A DNA stretch of 64,000 nucleotides from Betaproteobacteria bacterium (GCA_028292405.1 JAQGMJ010000062.1:62001-126000), one strand, 5' to 3'. Shown: positions 1-9,716, counted from the first letter of the stretch. Notes: a model not told the origin generated them from the sequence alone. Translations and numbers: made by a program.

Positions 1-2
1 TC

Positions 3-1148
3 ATGCCCTACTGGACCATCGACGGCTTTTACGCAGCTTCGCTGTTTTTCGCGTGCAATCGGGAAGGGCTTGATGTGCTGGGGCGCCGCCTGGCGCTGGC
101 GACGCTGATTTCCTGCATCGGCTTTTTGCTGTTTCCGTTGCGCTTCGCCTTCGAGCGGCCGGAGCTGCATGGCTTCAACGGCTGCCTGCTGGCGCGTCTG
201 ACCGCGTTCGATAAGCCTTTCAACCAAGCGCCTTCGCTGCACATCAGCCTGCTGGTGATTCTCTGGGTCCACTACCTGGGCCTGCTGCGCGGCAAGTGGC
301 GCTGGCTGCTCTCCGCCTGGTTCGCGCTGATCGGTGTGTCGGTGATCGGCACTTTTCAGCATCACTTGATCGACGTCGCCGGCGGCATCGTCGCTGGCGT
401 ACTTTGTCTATATTTGGTGCCGGCGCATGGCTTGGCCGACGAACGGCAGGGCGTGGATGCCGGGAGCAGGCGTATCGGCGTCTACTATCTTGGCGGCGCT
501 CTTGCTGCGTTGCTTGTCTGGGCCGGGCTGCTGCATGCCGGCTGGCCGTGGGCTGGGCTGCTGTTTGCCTGGACCTCCTTGGCGCTGGCCTGCGTGGCCC
601 TGGGCTACCTGCGCATCGGAGCGGCGGTGCTGCGCAAGCGCGAGGGCGTGATCGACTGGCCGGCGCGCTGGGTGCTGGCGCCGTACCTGATCGGGGCGCG
701 GGTTTCGGCCTGGCTGCAAAATCGCGGGCGTCCCGCGCTGGTGGGCGTGGCCGATAGGCTGTACCTGGGCCATTTACCGGGCCGAGGCGACGGCCCGGCC
801 CTGCGCGAGGCGGGGATCACGGCGGTGCTGGACATGAGCGCCGAGTTCTCCCGCGGCAGCGCGGTGGCAGGCCGGCGCTATCTGAACCTGCCAGTGCTCG
901 ACCTGGTGGCACCCACCGCTGCGCAATTGCAGCAAGCCGCCGCCTTTATCAACGCGGAGCGCGCCGCCGGCGGACGGGTGCTGGTGCATTGCGCGCTAGG
1001 GCTGTCGCGCAGCGCCTGTGCGACAGCTGCGGCGGAAGTCATGGCCGGCAGATCCGTCGCCGGGGCGCTGCAGCAGTTGCGCGCCGCGCAGCCGCGGGCG
1101 GTGCTGCGCGAGGCCCACGAATCGGCGCTGCGGCGCCTGGTGCGATAG
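3..1148 (+). CDS. PAP2-family phosphatase fused to dual-specificity phosphatase (5' partial)
   Basis: The left window edge cuts this gene; the first in-frame ATG at position 3 is probably internal, because PAP2 proteins of this type have a transmembrane helix before the PYWTIDGFY stretch. Roughly the first 200 residues are hydrophobic with PSLH and, about 35 residues later, QHHLIDVAGG, matching the histidine/aspartate motifs of the inositol-phosphotransferase-like PAP2 branch. The C-terminal 130 residues are a soluble tyrosine/dual-specificity phosphatase domain with the P-loop HCALGLSRSA (Cys-x5-Arg). The likely role is lipid-phosphate or phospholipid-headgroup chemistry at the inner membrane, with a cytoplasmic phosphatase domain attached. 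Substrate is unknown. A small membrane-protein gene follows after 12 bases. Confidence 0.8.
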   Translation: MPYWTIDGFYAASLFFACNREGLDVLGRRLALATLISCIGFLLFPLRFAFERPELHGFNGCLLARLTAFDKPFNQAPSLHISLLVILWVHYLGLLRGKWRWLLSAWFALIGVSVIGTFQHHLIDVAGGIVAGVLCLYLVPAHGLADERQGVDAGSRRIGVYYLGGALAALLVWAGLLHAGWPWAGLLFAWTSLALACVALGYLRIGAAVLRKREGVIDWPARWVLAPYLIGARVSAWLQNRGRPALVGVADRLYLGHLPGRGDGPALREAGITAVLDMSAEFSRGSAVAGRRYLNLPVLDLVAPTAAQLQQAAAFINAERAAGGRVLVHCALGLSRSACATAAAEVMAGRSVAGALQQLRAAQPRAVLREAHESALRRLVR

Positions 1149-1160
1149 GCGCGGCGTGCG

Positions 1161-1619
1161 ATGGGAGAATCCGCAAATCGTATGACGCAGGCGGCATGCG
1201 TGCGATTGTTTCGGGTATCCCGTGGATGGAGCACTTTTGCGGCGTTGGCTTTCCTGGTGGCAGTCAGTCTGTTGTGGGCTTGGGCCGCCTGGCTGGCGCC
1301 GCGCTTGGGCCTGGGCGCGGGCTTGCTCGCAGCCTCGATGATCGCGGGAATCGCCGCGCTTTATTATGGGCTGCGCGTCGGGCTCGACGCCGAGCTGTTC
1401 ACGCTGCTGGGTGGGGCAGAGCCGGCCAATGAGGCCGATTTTGCCGCCGGGATCGACGCTTTTCGTGCCTGTTTGCGCAGCGACCGGGTAGCGCAGACCG
1501 TGCTGGGGCCGCGCTACGCCGGCGCCTTGCGCTTGTGGGCGTCGCTGGGCGATTGCCCTGGCCTTGCAGGCGGCGCTGCTTGCGGCGGCCACCGGGGCGG
1601 CTTGTCTGGTTACGCTTAA
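1161..1619 (+). CDS. Small membrane protein of unknown function, possibly frameshifted at its C-terminus
   Basis: I do not recognise a family. The 152-residue product has two adjacent hydrophobic segments (about residues 22-62: FAALAFLVAVSLLWAWAAW and AGLLAASMIAGIAALYY), then a soluble part with LGGAEPANEADFAAGIDAF. The last 25 residues in this frame are Gly/Cys-rich and not membrane-like. The +1 frame over the same bases encodes a clean helix (AIALALQAALLAAATGAACL) ending in a stop at 1627-1629, so a one-base shift near 1530-1550 may separate the true C-terminus. The start could be the ATG at 1161 or 1182. It lies directly behind the phosphatase fusion and is probably co-transcribed with it. 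Confidence 0.55.
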   Translation: MGESANRMTQAACVRLFRVSRGWSTFAALAFLVAVSLLWAWAAWLAPRLGLGAGLLAASMIAGIAALYYGLRVGLDAELFTLLGGAEPANEADFAAGIDAFRACLRSDRVAQTVLGPRYAGALRLWASLGDCPGLAGGAACGGHRGGLSGYA

Positions 1620-1697
1620 GCTCATGTAAATCAATCGCTTACCTTGCGTTACAAAGCCCCGCTGCCGGGCTGCGGCGGCGGCTAGTAAAATAGCGGG

Positions 1698-2630
1698 GTG
1701 AACAAGTTTTTCCCCGCTCTGGTTCTGGGCCTGGGGCTGGGAGCGTTGCTGCCAGCCACTGCCCGGGCCGATCTTTTTGCCTTCGTCGACGACGGCGGCC
1801 AGGTGCATTTCGCCCGCGAAATGCTGGACGACCGCTACCAGGTGTTCGTCAAGTGCGAGCCGTCGCCGCCGGCGCAGCTATCGACCGAGCTGAAGTACCT
1901 GGCGCCGACCGGACGCCTGGAAGACCACATCATCTACAAGCGGATCCAGAAGTCGCCGAACGTAAAGAAGTTCGAGACGCTGATCGCCGCCGAGGCGAAG
2001 CGCCAGAAGCTCGACCCGGCGCTGGTGAAAGCGGTGATCGCGGTGGAATCGGCGTATGATCCGGCCGCGATTTCCTCCAAGGGCGCCGTCGGGCTGATGC
2101 AGCTGATCCCGGGCACCGCGGAACGCTACGGCGTAAAAACAATCGCCGACCCGTTGGGCAATGTCGGCGGCGGCACCCACTATCTCAAAGACCTGCTGAC
2201 CATGTTCAACGGCAACCTGCAACTGGCGCTTGCGGCCTATAACGCGGGAGAGGGCGCGGTGCGCCAGTACAGCAATGCCATACCGCCTTACCCGGAGACC
2301 CAGCAGTACGTGCGCCTGGTGCTGCAGTTTTATGATTATTTCGGCGGCCATATCAACCAGGTGAAGCACCTGGCGGGCGGGCGCATCCGCGTCACCCTGC
2401 GTCCGCGCACAGATACGGCGGCGATTGCCGAGCAGCTTTGCGTGGCCCAACTGGAGCGCGACCCGCGCGTGCGCGCGATGAGCGCGCCGGCGCTGCAGGC
2501 GACGCCTTCGCTGCAGACGGCAGGGCCTTCGCCCGCCTTGGGCGGGACGCCGGAGGCGGCGCCGGCGCCCGAGGCGCCCACCGCGCGAGCGGCGGTGCCG
2601 GCGAGCGCGGTGGTGGAGGCGGTGCCGTGA
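1698..2630 (+). CDS. Periplasmic lytic murein transglycosylase (SLT domain)
   Basis: This is a 310-residue secreted enzyme that would cleave the MurNAc-GlcNAc bond of peptidoglycan to form 1,6-anhydro products. It starts with GTG and a typical signal peptide ([13 protein letters not shown]), followed by a DUF4124-like segment ([16 protein letters not shown]). The SLT domain spans about residues 95-220: [10 protein letters not shown] carries the catalytic Glu near residue 117, followed by [15 protein letters not shown] and [13 protein letters not shown]. The C-terminal 60 residues are Ala/Pro-rich and low complexity. Its stop lies just before parC, an arrangement common in Burkholderiales. Confidence 0.9.
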   Translation: MNKFFPALVLGLGLGALLPATARADLFAFVDDGGQVHFAREMLDDRYQVFVKCEPSPPAQLSTELKYLAPTGRLEDHIIYKRIQKSPNVKKFETLIAAEAKRQKLDPALVKAVIAVESAYDPAAISSKGAVGLMQLIPGTAERYGVKTIADPLGNVGGGTHYLKDLLTMFNGNLQLALAAYNAGEGAVRQYSNAIPPYPETQQYVRLVLQFYDYFGGHINQVKHLAGGRIRVTLRPRTDTAAIAEQLCVAQLERDPRVRAMSAPALQATPSLQTAGPSPALGGTPEAAPAPEAPTARAAVPASAVVEAVP

Positions 2631-2650
2631 ATCCGCCGCGCACAAAGGCC

Positions 2651-5140
2651 ATGACGATAGTTCAGGATGATTTGTTTGCAACAAGCCAAGAAGAAGAGAA
2701 CGAGTTGGAAGATACGCAAGTGATAGACGAAGATATTTCCGCTGCCGGCCCGGCCGACGAGGCGAGTCCTGAAATAAGCGCCGAGGCCGAGGCGCCCGCC
2801 ATTGGCGGCGCCGGCGGCAGCGAGCCGCCCGCCGGCGGTGGCTCATTGCCGCCGATTCCCGGCGACGCCGAATTCCTGCCCCTGGCGCTTTACGCCGAGC
2901 GGGCCTATCTTGACTACGCCGTGTCGGTGGTCAAGGGCCGCGCGATTCCGGATGTGACCGACGGGCAAAAGCCGGTGCAGCGCCGCATCATCTACGCGAT
3001 GAACGAAATGGGCCTGGCGTCCAACGCCAAGCCGGTTAAGTCGGCGCGCGTGGTGGGCGACGTGATCGGTAAATACCATCCGCACGGCGACCAGTCGGCC
3101 TACGACGCGATGGTGCGCATGGCGCAGGATTTTTCGATGCGCTACCCGCTGGTCGACGGCCAGGGCAACTTCGGCTCGCGCGACGGCGACAATGCCGCCG
3201 CCTACCGCTACACGGAAGCGCGCCTGACGCCGATGGCCCGGCTGCTGCTCGACGAAATCGACATGGGCACGGTCGATTTCATTCCCAACTACGACGGTGA
3301 GTTCAAGGAGCCGAGGCAGATGCCGGCGCGCCTGCCGATGGTGCTGCTCAACGGCGCCTCCGGCATCGCGGTCGGCATGGCCACGGAAATTCCGCCGCAC
3401 AATTTGCGTGAGGTGGCGAAGGCGGCGGTGGCGCTGATCCGCAAGCCGAAAATCACGGTGGCGGAGTTGATGGAGCACATCGCCGGGCCGGACTTTCCCG
3501 GTGGCGGACAGCTGATTTCCTCGCAAAAGGAAATCCAGGAAGCCTACGAGAGCGGGCGCGGCTCGCTCAAGCTGCGCGCACGCTGGAAGATCGAAGAGCT
3601 GGCGCGTGGCCAGTGGCAGGTGGTGGTGTATGAGCTGCCGCCGGGCGCCTCCACGCAGCGCGTGCTGGAAGAAATCGAGGAACTGACCAACCCCAAGCTG
3701 CGCCCGGGCAAGAAGTCGCTTTCCACTGAGCAGCAGAACCTCAAGGCGCTGGTGCTGTCCGTGCTCGACCGCGTCACCGACGAGTCCGGCAAGGACGCGC
3801 CGGTGCGCCTGGTGCTGGAGCCGAAGACCTCGAAGATCGACCAGCAGGAATTCATGACCACCTTGCTGGCGCACACCAGCATGGAGTCTTCCTCGTCGCT
3901 CAATATGGTGATGATCGGCCTGGATGGCCGGCCGCGGCAAAAGTCGCTGAAAGATGTGCTGGCCGAGTGGGCGGATTTCCGCTTTATCACGGTGCGGCGG
4001 CGTACCGAGTTCCGCTTGGCGAAGGTGGATGCGCGCATCCACATCCTCGACGGGCGGATGATCGCCTACCTGAGCATTGACCGCGTGATCAAGGTGATTC
4101 GCGAGTCGGACGAACCCAAGCCGGCGCTGATGGAAAAATTCAATCTCAGCGAAATTCAGGCTGAAGATATTCTCGAGTTGCGCCTGCGGCAACTTGCGCG
4201 CCTCGAAGGCTTCAAGCTGGAAAAAGAGCTTGATGAGTTGCGTATCGAGAAAAAGGATCTCGAACATCTGCTCGGCGACGAGGGCGTGATGAAAAAGCTG
4301 GTGATCAAGGAGATCGAGGCCGATACCAAGACCTACGGCGACGATCGCCGCACCCTGATCGAGGAGGCCGGCCGCTCGGTGGTGACGCAGACCGTGGTCG
4401 ATGAACCGGTGACGGTGATCTTTTCCGAAAAGGGCTGGGTGCGCGCGCGCAGCGGCCACGGCCACGACGCCAGCCTGTTCAATTTCAAAGAGGGCGACGG
4501 GTTCTACGGCACCTTCGAGTGCCGCACGGTGGACAACGCGATTCTGTTCGGCTCGAACGGCCGGGTCTACTCGGTGCCGGTGGCGCAGCTGCCGGGCGCG
4601 CGCGGTGACGGCGTGCCGGTGACGACGCTGGTCGACCTCGAGTCCGGCACACGCATCGTCCAGATGCTGGCCGGCAGCGCGGAGCAGGGCGTGCTGGTGG
4701 CATCCAGCGCCAGCTACGGCTTTGTCTGCAAGATCGCCGACATGCTGTCGCGCGTGAAGGGCGGCAAGTCCTTCATGAAGCTGGGCGAGAAGGACGAGCC
4801 GCTGCGGCCGGCGCTGATCGGCGCTGATATGAAACGCGTGGTCACCATTACCGAAAAGAAACGCCTGCTTGCCTTCGCCCTGGAAGAGGTCAACACCTTG
4901 TCCGGCGGCCGCGGCGTGATTCTGCAAGAGCTGGAATTGAAGGACCGCTTGCAGGCCATAGCGGTGATTGGTCAGCCCGGCGTGGTCGTCGAGGGGGCGG
5001 GGCGCGGCGGCAAGGAATTCAACATCACGCTGGCGGGACGCGACCTTGCGACCTACGTTGCCAAGCGTGCCCGCAAGGGCAAGCTGCTGTTGGGCATCAA
5101 CCAGGTGGCGGGGCTCTCGGCGGTGAAACCCGCGGCGTGA
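2651..5140 (+). CDS. parC: DNA topoisomerase IV subunit A
   Basis: ParC is the DNA-cleaving subunit of topoisomerase IV, which decatenates daughter chromosomes with ParE. I chose the ATG at 2651 (829 aa); an in-frame GTG at 2627 overlapping the upstream stop is an alternative. An acidic, Gly/Pro-rich extension of about 75 residues precedes the conserved core ([19 protein letters not shown]). The resistance-determining loop [15 protein letters not shown] is near residue 140 and the catalytic tyrosine sits in [11 protein letters not shown] near 186. The C-terminal part is the six-bladed DNA-wrapping domain. The length exceeds the 752 aa of E. coli ParC mainly through the N-terminal extension. 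parE is not in the window. Confidence 0.95.
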   Translation: MTIVQDDLFATSQEEENELEDTQVIDEDISAAGPADEASPEISAEAEAPAIGGAGGSEPPAGGGSLPPIPGDAEFLPLALYAERAYLDYAVSVVKGRAIPDVTDGQKPVQRRIIYAMNEMGLASNAKPVKSARVVGDVIGKYHPHGDQSAYDAMVRMAQDFSMRYPLVDGQGNFGSRDGDNAAAYRYTEARLTPMARLLLDEIDMGTVDFIPNYDGEFKEPRQMPARLPMVLLNGASGIAVGMATEIPPHNLREVAKAAVALIRKPKITVAELMEHIAGPDFPGGGQLISSQKEIQEAYESGRGSLKLRARWKIEELARGQWQVVVYELPPGASTQRVLEEIEELTNPKLRPGKKSLSTEQQNLKALVLSVLDRVTDESGKDAPVRLVLEPKTSKIDQQEFMTTLLAHTSMESSSSLNMVMIGLDGRPRQKSLKDVLAEWADFRFITVRRRTEFRLAKVDARIHILDGRMIAYLSIDRVIKVIRESDEPKPALMEKFNLSEIQAEDILELRLRQLARLEGFKLEKELDELRIEKKDLEHLLGDEGVMKKLVIKEIEADTKTYGDDRRTLIEEAGRSVVTQTVVDEPVTVIFSEKGWVRARSGHGHDASLFNFKEGDGFYGTFECRTVDNAILFGSNGRVYSVPVAQLPGARGDGVPVTTLVDLESGTRIVQMLAGSAEQGVLVASSASYGFVCKIADMLSRVKGGKSFMKLGEKDEPLRPALIGADMKRVVTITEKKRLLAFALEEVNTLSGGRGVILQELELKDRLQAIAVIGQPGVVVEGAGRGGKEFNITLAGRDLATYVAKRARKGKLLLGINQVAGLSAVKPAA

Positions 5141-5517
5141 TCGAGGTGCGCGCTGTCGGCAAAAGCGCCTTGTGCGCCCTGGCGGCTTGCCTGCTCTCCG
5201 GCGGCGCCGCCGCGATGCCGGCGGCCGAGGAGCAGAAGGCACGCGCGCTGCTGGCGCGCGTGGAGTCTGCCAGGGGCGTGGTGTTCATTCGTAACGGCAG
5301 CGAATACACCGGCGCCAACGCCGCCGAGTTCCTCCGGCGAAAATGCGTGAAGGACTGGGGCAAGATTGCCGGCGCGCGCGAGTTCATTGCGTCCTGCGCG
5401 AGCCAATCCTCGACCAGCGGCAAGCCTTACCTGATCCGCCTTGAGGGCAGCGCGCCGCAGCCCAGCGCGCAGGTGCTGGGGCAATGGCTGGAAGAGATCG
5501 AACGCGCGGGCAAATAA
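5137..5517 (+). CDS. Secreted DUF5329-like protein
   Basis: This 126-residue product begins with a GTG that overlaps the parC stop (GTGA), so it is translationally coupled. An N-terminal signal peptide ([21 protein letters not shown]) is followed by a small domain with [24 protein letters not shown] and [18 protein letters not shown], the pattern of DUF5329 proteins. Two cysteines could form a disulphide in the periplasm. Function is unknown. Cysteine spacing and context suit a small periplasmic protein rather than an enzyme. Confidence 0.75.
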   Translation: MIEVRAVGKSALCALAACLLSGGAAAMPAAEEQKARALLARVESARGVVFIRNGSEYTGANAAEFLRRKCVKDWGKIAGAREFIASCASQSSTSGKPYLIRLEGSAPQPSAQVLGQWLEEIERAGK

Positions 5518-5595
5518 GCGAACGGCATGCGAAGCCGGCCGGGGCCTCGCATATAATCGACCGCGTTCGTTTAATCGCATTGGCCGGAGAAAAGC

Positions 5596-6336
5596 ATGGC
5601 GCGCAAACAACCACCCAAGGCCCTGGTATTCGACGTGTTCGGCACCTGCGTCGACTGGCACGGTTCGATCATCCGCGATGGCCGCTTGCTGAACCAGGAA
5701 CGCGGCTGGGACATCGACTGGGAAGGACTGGTCAACGCCTGGCGCGCCGCCTACCGGCCGAGCATGGACCGGGTGCGTTCCCGCGAAGTGCCCTGGACCA
5801 GCCTGGACGAGTTGCACCTGGCTTCGCTGAAAGAGCTGCTGCCGCGCTTCATCGGTAAAACGCCGAAACGCGCCATCAAGGCGGAAGACCTCGAATACAT
5901 CTCCAAAGCCTGGCACCGCCTGAAGGGTTGGCCCGACACGGTGCGCGGCCTCAAGCAGTTGAAATCGAAGTTCATCATCGGCACGCTGTCCAATGGCAAC
6001 GTCGGCCTGCTCACGCGCATGGCCAAGCATGCCGGACTGCCGTGGGACGTGATTTTTTCCTCCGACTGGGTGCACCACTACAAGCCGGACCCCGAGATGT
6101 ACCTGTCGCCGGTGAATATGCTGAGCCTGAAGCCCGAAGAGGTGATGCTGGTGGCCGCGCACAAGCACGACCTCGACGGCGCCGCCAAATGCGGCCTGAA
6201 GACGGCCTTCATCATCCGTCCGCTGGAATACGGCAAGCCGCATTTCGACGCCGGCAAGTACGACAGCAAGTTCGAAAAGCGTTTCGACTACAACGCCAAG
6301 AGCTTCATCGAACTGGCGGACCAGCTCGGCTGCTGA
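5596..6336 (+). CDS. HAD-superfamily hydrolase, haloacid dehalogenase type II-like
   Basis: The 246-residue protein has the HAD motifs in order: motif I LVFDVFGTCVDW with the nucleophilic Asp near residue 13, motif II IIGTLSNGN, the motif III lysine in HHYKPDPEMY, and motif IV-like MLVAAHKHDLDGAAKCG. Similarity is to L-2-haloacid dehalogenases, which hydrolyse 2-haloalkanoates to 2-hydroxyalkanoates, but many family members act on phosphate esters, so the substrate is uncertain. A GGAGA ribosome site lies about 5 bases before the ATG. It converges on the Bug-type binding protein gene 15 bases downstream. Confidence 0.85.
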   Translation: MARKQPPKALVFDVFGTCVDWHGSIIRDGRLLNQERGWDIDWEGLVNAWRAAYRPSMDRVRSREVPWTSLDELHLASLKELLPRFIGKTPKRAIKAEDLEYISKAWHRLKGWPDTVRGLKQLKSKFIIGTLSNGNVGLLTRMAKHAGLPWDVIFSSDWVHHYKPDPEMYLSPVNMLSLKPEEVMLVAAHKHDLDGAAKCGLKTAFIIRPLEYGKPHFDAGKYDSKFEKRFDYNAKSFIELADQLGC

Positions 6337-6351
6337 GGCGCACGGCCGCGT

Positions 6352-7338
6352 TCAGTCGATCTTCACGTTGAACTGGCGGATCAGTTTCGACCAGCGCGCG
6401 TTCTCGCGCGCGATCAGCTCGCCGAATTCCTTCGGCCCGGCGCCGACCGGCTCGGTCATCGCCGCCTGCAGCTTTTCGGCAACGTCCGGGACTTTGAGCC
6501 CGGCGGCAGTGGCCTGGTAGATGCGGTCCACTGCCTCTTGCGGCGAGCCCTTGGGCAGCATCAGGCCCATCCAGGAAGTGAACTCGTAGTCCTTTACGCC
6601 GCTCTCGGCCACGGTGGGCACGTTGGGCAGGGCGGAAGCGCGTTTCGCGCCCGTCACCGCCAGTGCCTTCAGCTTGCCGGCCTTGATCTGCGGCAGGGCG
6701 GCCAGCGGAAAGGCAACCACGCTGCTGATGTCGCCGCCGATGGTGGCGATGATTGCCGGGCCGCCGCCGCGGAAGGGCACGTGGGTGATGTCTACCTTGG
6801 CCATGGTCTTGAGCATTTCGCCGGCGAGATGATTGGCGCTGCCGTTGCCGGCGGTGCCGTAGGTGTACTTGCCCGGCTCCTTGCGTGCCAAGGCGAGGAA
6901 TTCGGCCAGGTTGTTTGCCGGAACGGCCGTGTTGCAGGCGATCACCAGGTTGATCGAGGTCATCCAGCACACCGGCACGAAGTCTTCGACCTTGTAGCCG
7001 GGGTTGGGGTAGAGATGCGGGTTGAAGGCCATCGTCCCCTGGTTGACGAAGCCGACGCTGTAGCCGTCCGGCGCGGCCTTGGCGGCCAGCGCGGTGCCGA
7101 TGTTACCGCCGGCGCCGCCGCGGTTGTCGATGATCACGCTCTGGCCCAGCACTTCCTGCATTTTCGGCTGCAGCGAGCGGCACAAGGCATCGGCATCGCC
7201 GCCTGCGGGCTGGGAGACGATGATGGTGACCGGCTTTACCGGGTAGCGCGCTTGCGCGCGGGCGAAGAGCGGCAAGCCGGCGGCGCCGCCACCCAGGGCC
7301 TGCAGCAACCTTCTCCTGCGGATTTCGTCGGGCTGCAT
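6352..7338 (-). CDS. Bug/TctC-family tripartite tricarboxylate transporter substrate-binding protein
   Basis: This is a periplasmic solute-binding protein of the Bug family, greatly expanded in Burkholderiales, usually binding carboxylates. I chose the ATG at 7338 because AGGAGAG lies 6 bases upstream; a longer in-frame start exists. A twin-arginine-like signal (RRRRLLQALGGGAAGLPLFARAQA) precedes the mature domain. Family marks are YPVKPVTIIVSQPAGGDAD, VIIDNRGGAGGNIGT, THVPFRGGGPA and ALPNVPTVAESG. No TctA/TctB membrane partners are nearby, as is common for orphan Bug genes. It is divergent from the lactonase/PrpF pair, so it may deliver their substrate (inference). Confidence 0.9.
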   Translation of the reverse strand: MQPDEIRRRRLLQALGGGAAGLPLFARAQARYPVKPVTIIVSQPAGGDADALCRSLQPKMQEVLGQSVIIDNRGGAGGNIGTALAAKAAPDGYSVGFVNQGTMAFNPHLYPNPGYKVEDFVPVCWMTSINLVIACNTAVPANNLAEFLALARKEPGKYTYGTAGNGSANHLAGEMLKTMAKVDITHVPFRGGGPAIIATIGGDISSVVAFPLAALPQIKAGKLKALAVTGAKRASALPNVPTVAESGVKDYEFTSWMGLMLPKGSPQEAVDRIYQATAAGLKVPDVAEKLQAAMTEPVGAGPKEFGELIARENARWSKLIRQFNVKID

Positions 7339-7443
7339 TTGTCTCTCCTGATTGGACCGGGTTGTTTGCCGCATATTTCCCATAATCATAATTGCAAACC
7401 GTTGCGCCTAGAATGGCGCCTTTCGCATCAGCCGGATCACCTT

Positions 7444-8499
7444 ATGAACGCACCAACAACAACCCTGGCCTATGTCGGCTGCTACACCACGCCGAAGCGC
7501 AATGGCCGCGGCAAGGGCATCAATGTCTACCGCATCTCCGCCGCCGGCGAGTGGACCCACGAGCAACTGGCGAACGCGCCCGACAATCCTTCCTTCCTGT
7601 ACATGGACGCGGTGCGCGGCAAGCTCTATGCGGTGCATGGTGATGGCGACGTAATCAGCACCTACGCCGTGGACGGCGCCGGCCATATCGCCCACCTCAA
7701 CGACCGCTCCACCCAGGGGACCAACCCCGTGCACCTGACGCCGACGCCGGACGGGCGCTGGATGGTGGTGCCCAACTACGCCAGCGGCAACGTCGTGTCG
7801 CTGCCGATCGGCGCCGATGGCGCGCTGGGTGAAGTCGCCGGCAACCTGGCGCTGCCCGGCGAGCGCGGCCCGCACCCGACGCAGCAAAAAGGCTCGCACC
7901 CGCACATGACGCGCTACGACCCCAGCGGGCGCTGGCTGCTGGTGCCGGACAAGGGGGTCGACCGTGTGTTCACGCTGGCGGTGGATGCGGCCAGCGGCGC
8001 GCTATCGATTGTCTCGACCATGGTGGCGCGGCCCGGCGCCGGCCCGCGGCACCTGGCGCTTCACCCTTCGCAGCCCTGGGTCTACGTGGTGGGCGAGCTC
8101 GATGCGACGCTGATCTTTTGCCGCTTTGATCCGAACACAGGCGCGCTCGATGCGCAACAGGTCGCTTCCTGCATGCCCGAGGGCTACGACGGCGAGAAGA
8201 GCAGTGCCGGCATCGCCGTCGCGCCGGACGGCAAGCGCGTTTATGTGTCCAATCGTGCCGACGATACCGTGGCGGTGTTCGCCATCGATGCCGCCAGCGG
8301 CCGGGTGACGCTTGAAGCGCGTCGGCCAAGCATCGGCGCCAAGCCGCGCTTCGTCACATTGGGCGCCGCCGGGCAGTCGCTGCTGGTAGCCAATGAGGGT
8401 GGCGACAATGTTTACGAATTCCCGCTGGCCGGGTCGGCCGCGCCGGTATTGCGCGCGCAGATCGCCAGCCCGGTATGCATTGTGTTCAAGGAGATCTGA
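7444..8499 (+). CDS. Lactonase-family seven-bladed beta-propeller protein (6-phosphogluconolactonase-like)
   Basis: The ATG at 7444 gives 351 residues. The sequence has repeated propeller blades with family marks LAYVGCYTTPKRNGRGKGI, NPVHLTPTPDGRWMVVPNY, GSHPHMTRYDPSGRWLLVPD, GPRHLALHPSQPWVYVVGE and GKRVYVSNRADDTVAVF. The group includes Pgl-type 6-phosphogluconolactonases and carboxy-cis,cis-muconate cyclases. No signal peptide is visible, so it is probably cytoplasmic. Its stop overlaps the next start (TGATG), so it is coupled to the PrpF-like gene. That pairing suggests a lactone or unsaturated tricarboxylate catabolic step rather than the pentose phosphate pathway, but the substrate is not shown. 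Confidence 0.85.
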   Translation: MNAPTTTLAYVGCYTTPKRNGRGKGINVYRISAAGEWTHEQLANAPDNPSFLYMDAVRGKLYAVHGDGDVISTYAVDGAGHIAHLNDRSTQGTNPVHLTPTPDGRWMVVPNYASGNVVSLPIGADGALGEVAGNLALPGERGPHPTQQKGSHPHMTRYDPSGRWLLVPDKGVDRVFTLAVDAASGALSIVSTMVARPGAGPRHLALHPSQPWVYVVGELDATLIFCRFDPNTGALDAQQVASCMPEGYDGEKSSAGIAVAPDGKRVYVSNRADDTVAVFAIDAASGRVTLEARRPSIGAKPRFVTLGAAGQSLLVANEGGDNVYEFPLAGSAAPVLRAQIASPVCIVFKEI

Positions 8500-9683
8500 T
8501 GAGCAAGTTCGCCAAACAAATCGCGGTGCGCGCCACCTATATGCGCGGCGGCACCAGCAAGGGCGTGTTCTTCACGCCGGAAGACATGCCCGAAGCGGCG
8601 CGGGTGCCGGGCACGGCCCGCGACGCCTTTTTGCGCCGGGTGATGGGCAGCCCCGACCCCTACGGCAAGCAGATCGACGGCATGGGCGCGGCCACTTCCA
8701 GTACCAGCAAAACGGTGATCATCAGCAAGAGCACGCGGCCGGACTGCGATGTCGATTACCTGTTCGGCCAGGTGGCGATCGACGTGCCGCTGGTGGACTG
8801 GGGCGGCAATTGCGGCAACCTGACTTCGGCCGTCGGCCCCTTCGCGATCCGCCGCGGCCTGGTGGCCGCGCCGCGCGACGGTGAAGCGGTGGTGCGTATC
8901 TGGCAGGCGAACATCGGCAAGAAAATCATTGCCTACGTGCCGATGGAAGACGGCGAGGTGGTCGAGTTGGGCGACTTCGAACTCGACGGCGTCACCTTCC
9001 CGGCGGCCGAAGTCAAACTCGAATTCCTCGACCCCGGCGCGGATGAAGACAGCACCGGCGGCGCCATGTTCGCCACCGGCAACACCATCGACCGCCTGCA
9101 GGTGCCGGGCGTGGGCGAGGTGGAGGCGACGCTGATCAATGCCGGCAACCCCACCGTGTTCATCGACGCCGCGCGCCTCGGCCTCAAAGGCACCGAGACG
9201 CAGGACGAGGTCAACGGCAATGCCGAATTGCTGAAGACGCTGGAAACCATCCGCGCCCACGCCACCGTCGCCATGGGCTTGGCCGCCACCGCACGGGAGG
9301 CAAGCGAAAAGCATCAGCACGTGCCGAAGATCGCCTTTGCCGCCGCGCCTGCGAGCTACCAGGTCTCCAGCGGCAAGACGCTTGGGGCTGGCGACATGGA
9401 CATCATCGTGCGCATCATCTCGATGGGCAAGATGCACCATGCAATGACCGGCACGGGCGCCGTGGCCATCGCGGTGGCCTGCGCCATTCCCGGCACCATC
9501 CTGCGCCGCATCCTCGGCGACAAGCAGCCGGAGCGGGTGCGCTTCGGCCATACCGCCGGCACGCTCTCCGTGGGCGCGGAGGCCGAGCAGATCGACGGCG
9601 AGTGGAAGGTCACCAAGGCGCTGATGAGCCGCAGCGCGCGGCGCCTGATGGAGGGCGTGGTGCTGGTGCCGGAGAACCGCTAG
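8499..9683 (+). CDS. PrpF-family isomerase (2-methylaconitate isomerase / oxalomesaconate tautomerase-like)
   Basis: PrpF-family enzymes shift double bonds in unsaturated tricarboxylates by proton transfer. The 394-residue length matches the family. Marks are ATYMRGGTSKGVFF at the N-terminus, ATSSTSKTVII with the conserved Lys, and VDWGGNCGNLTSAVGPFAI with the conserved Cys near residue 108, then GNPTVFIDA. It sits outside any prpBCD operon and is coupled to a lactonase-like gene, so a GalD-like 4-oxalomesaconate tautomerase or another family member is as likely as true PrpF. No symbol is assigned for that reason. Confidence 0.85.
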   Translation: MSKFAKQIAVRATYMRGGTSKGVFFTPEDMPEAARVPGTARDAFLRRVMGSPDPYGKQIDGMGAATSSTSKTVIISKSTRPDCDVDYLFGQVAIDVPLVDWGGNCGNLTSAVGPFAIRRGLVAAPRDGEAVVRIWQANIGKKIIAYVPMEDGEVVELGDFELDGVTFPAAEVKLEFLDPGADEDSTGGAMFATGNTIDRLQVPGVGEVEATLINAGNPTVFIDAARLGLKGTETQDEVNGNAELLKTLETIRAHATVAMGLAATAREASEKHQHVPKIAFAAAPASYQVSSGKTLGAGDMDIIVRIISMGKMHHAMTGTGAVAIAVACAIPGTILRRILGDKQPERVRFGHTAGTLSVGAEAEQIDGEWKVTKALMSRSARRLMEGVVLVPENR

Positions 9684-9688
9684 GCAGG

Positions 9689-9716
9689 CGGGCTGCGGTA
9701 AACTTCACGCAGCCCG
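9689..9716 (+). terminator. Hairpin downstream of the PrpF-like gene
   Basis: A perfect 9-bp inverted repeat (CGGGCTGCG / CGCAGCCCG) with a 10-base loop begins 5 bases after the stop and is followed by a pyrimidine-rich, not strictly poly-T, stretch. It may be a weak terminator or an mRNA-stabilising hairpin. Confidence 0.5.

Noticed and set aside
2843..5242. 799-codon open frame antisense to parC
   Set aside because: It is the complement of a conserved gene in high-GC DNA; the translation is His/Arg/Gln-rich without domains.
6538..7443. Long N-terminal extension of the lactonase-like protein
   Set aside because: The extension is the complement of the Bug-protein gene; the propeller begins at the ATG at 7444.
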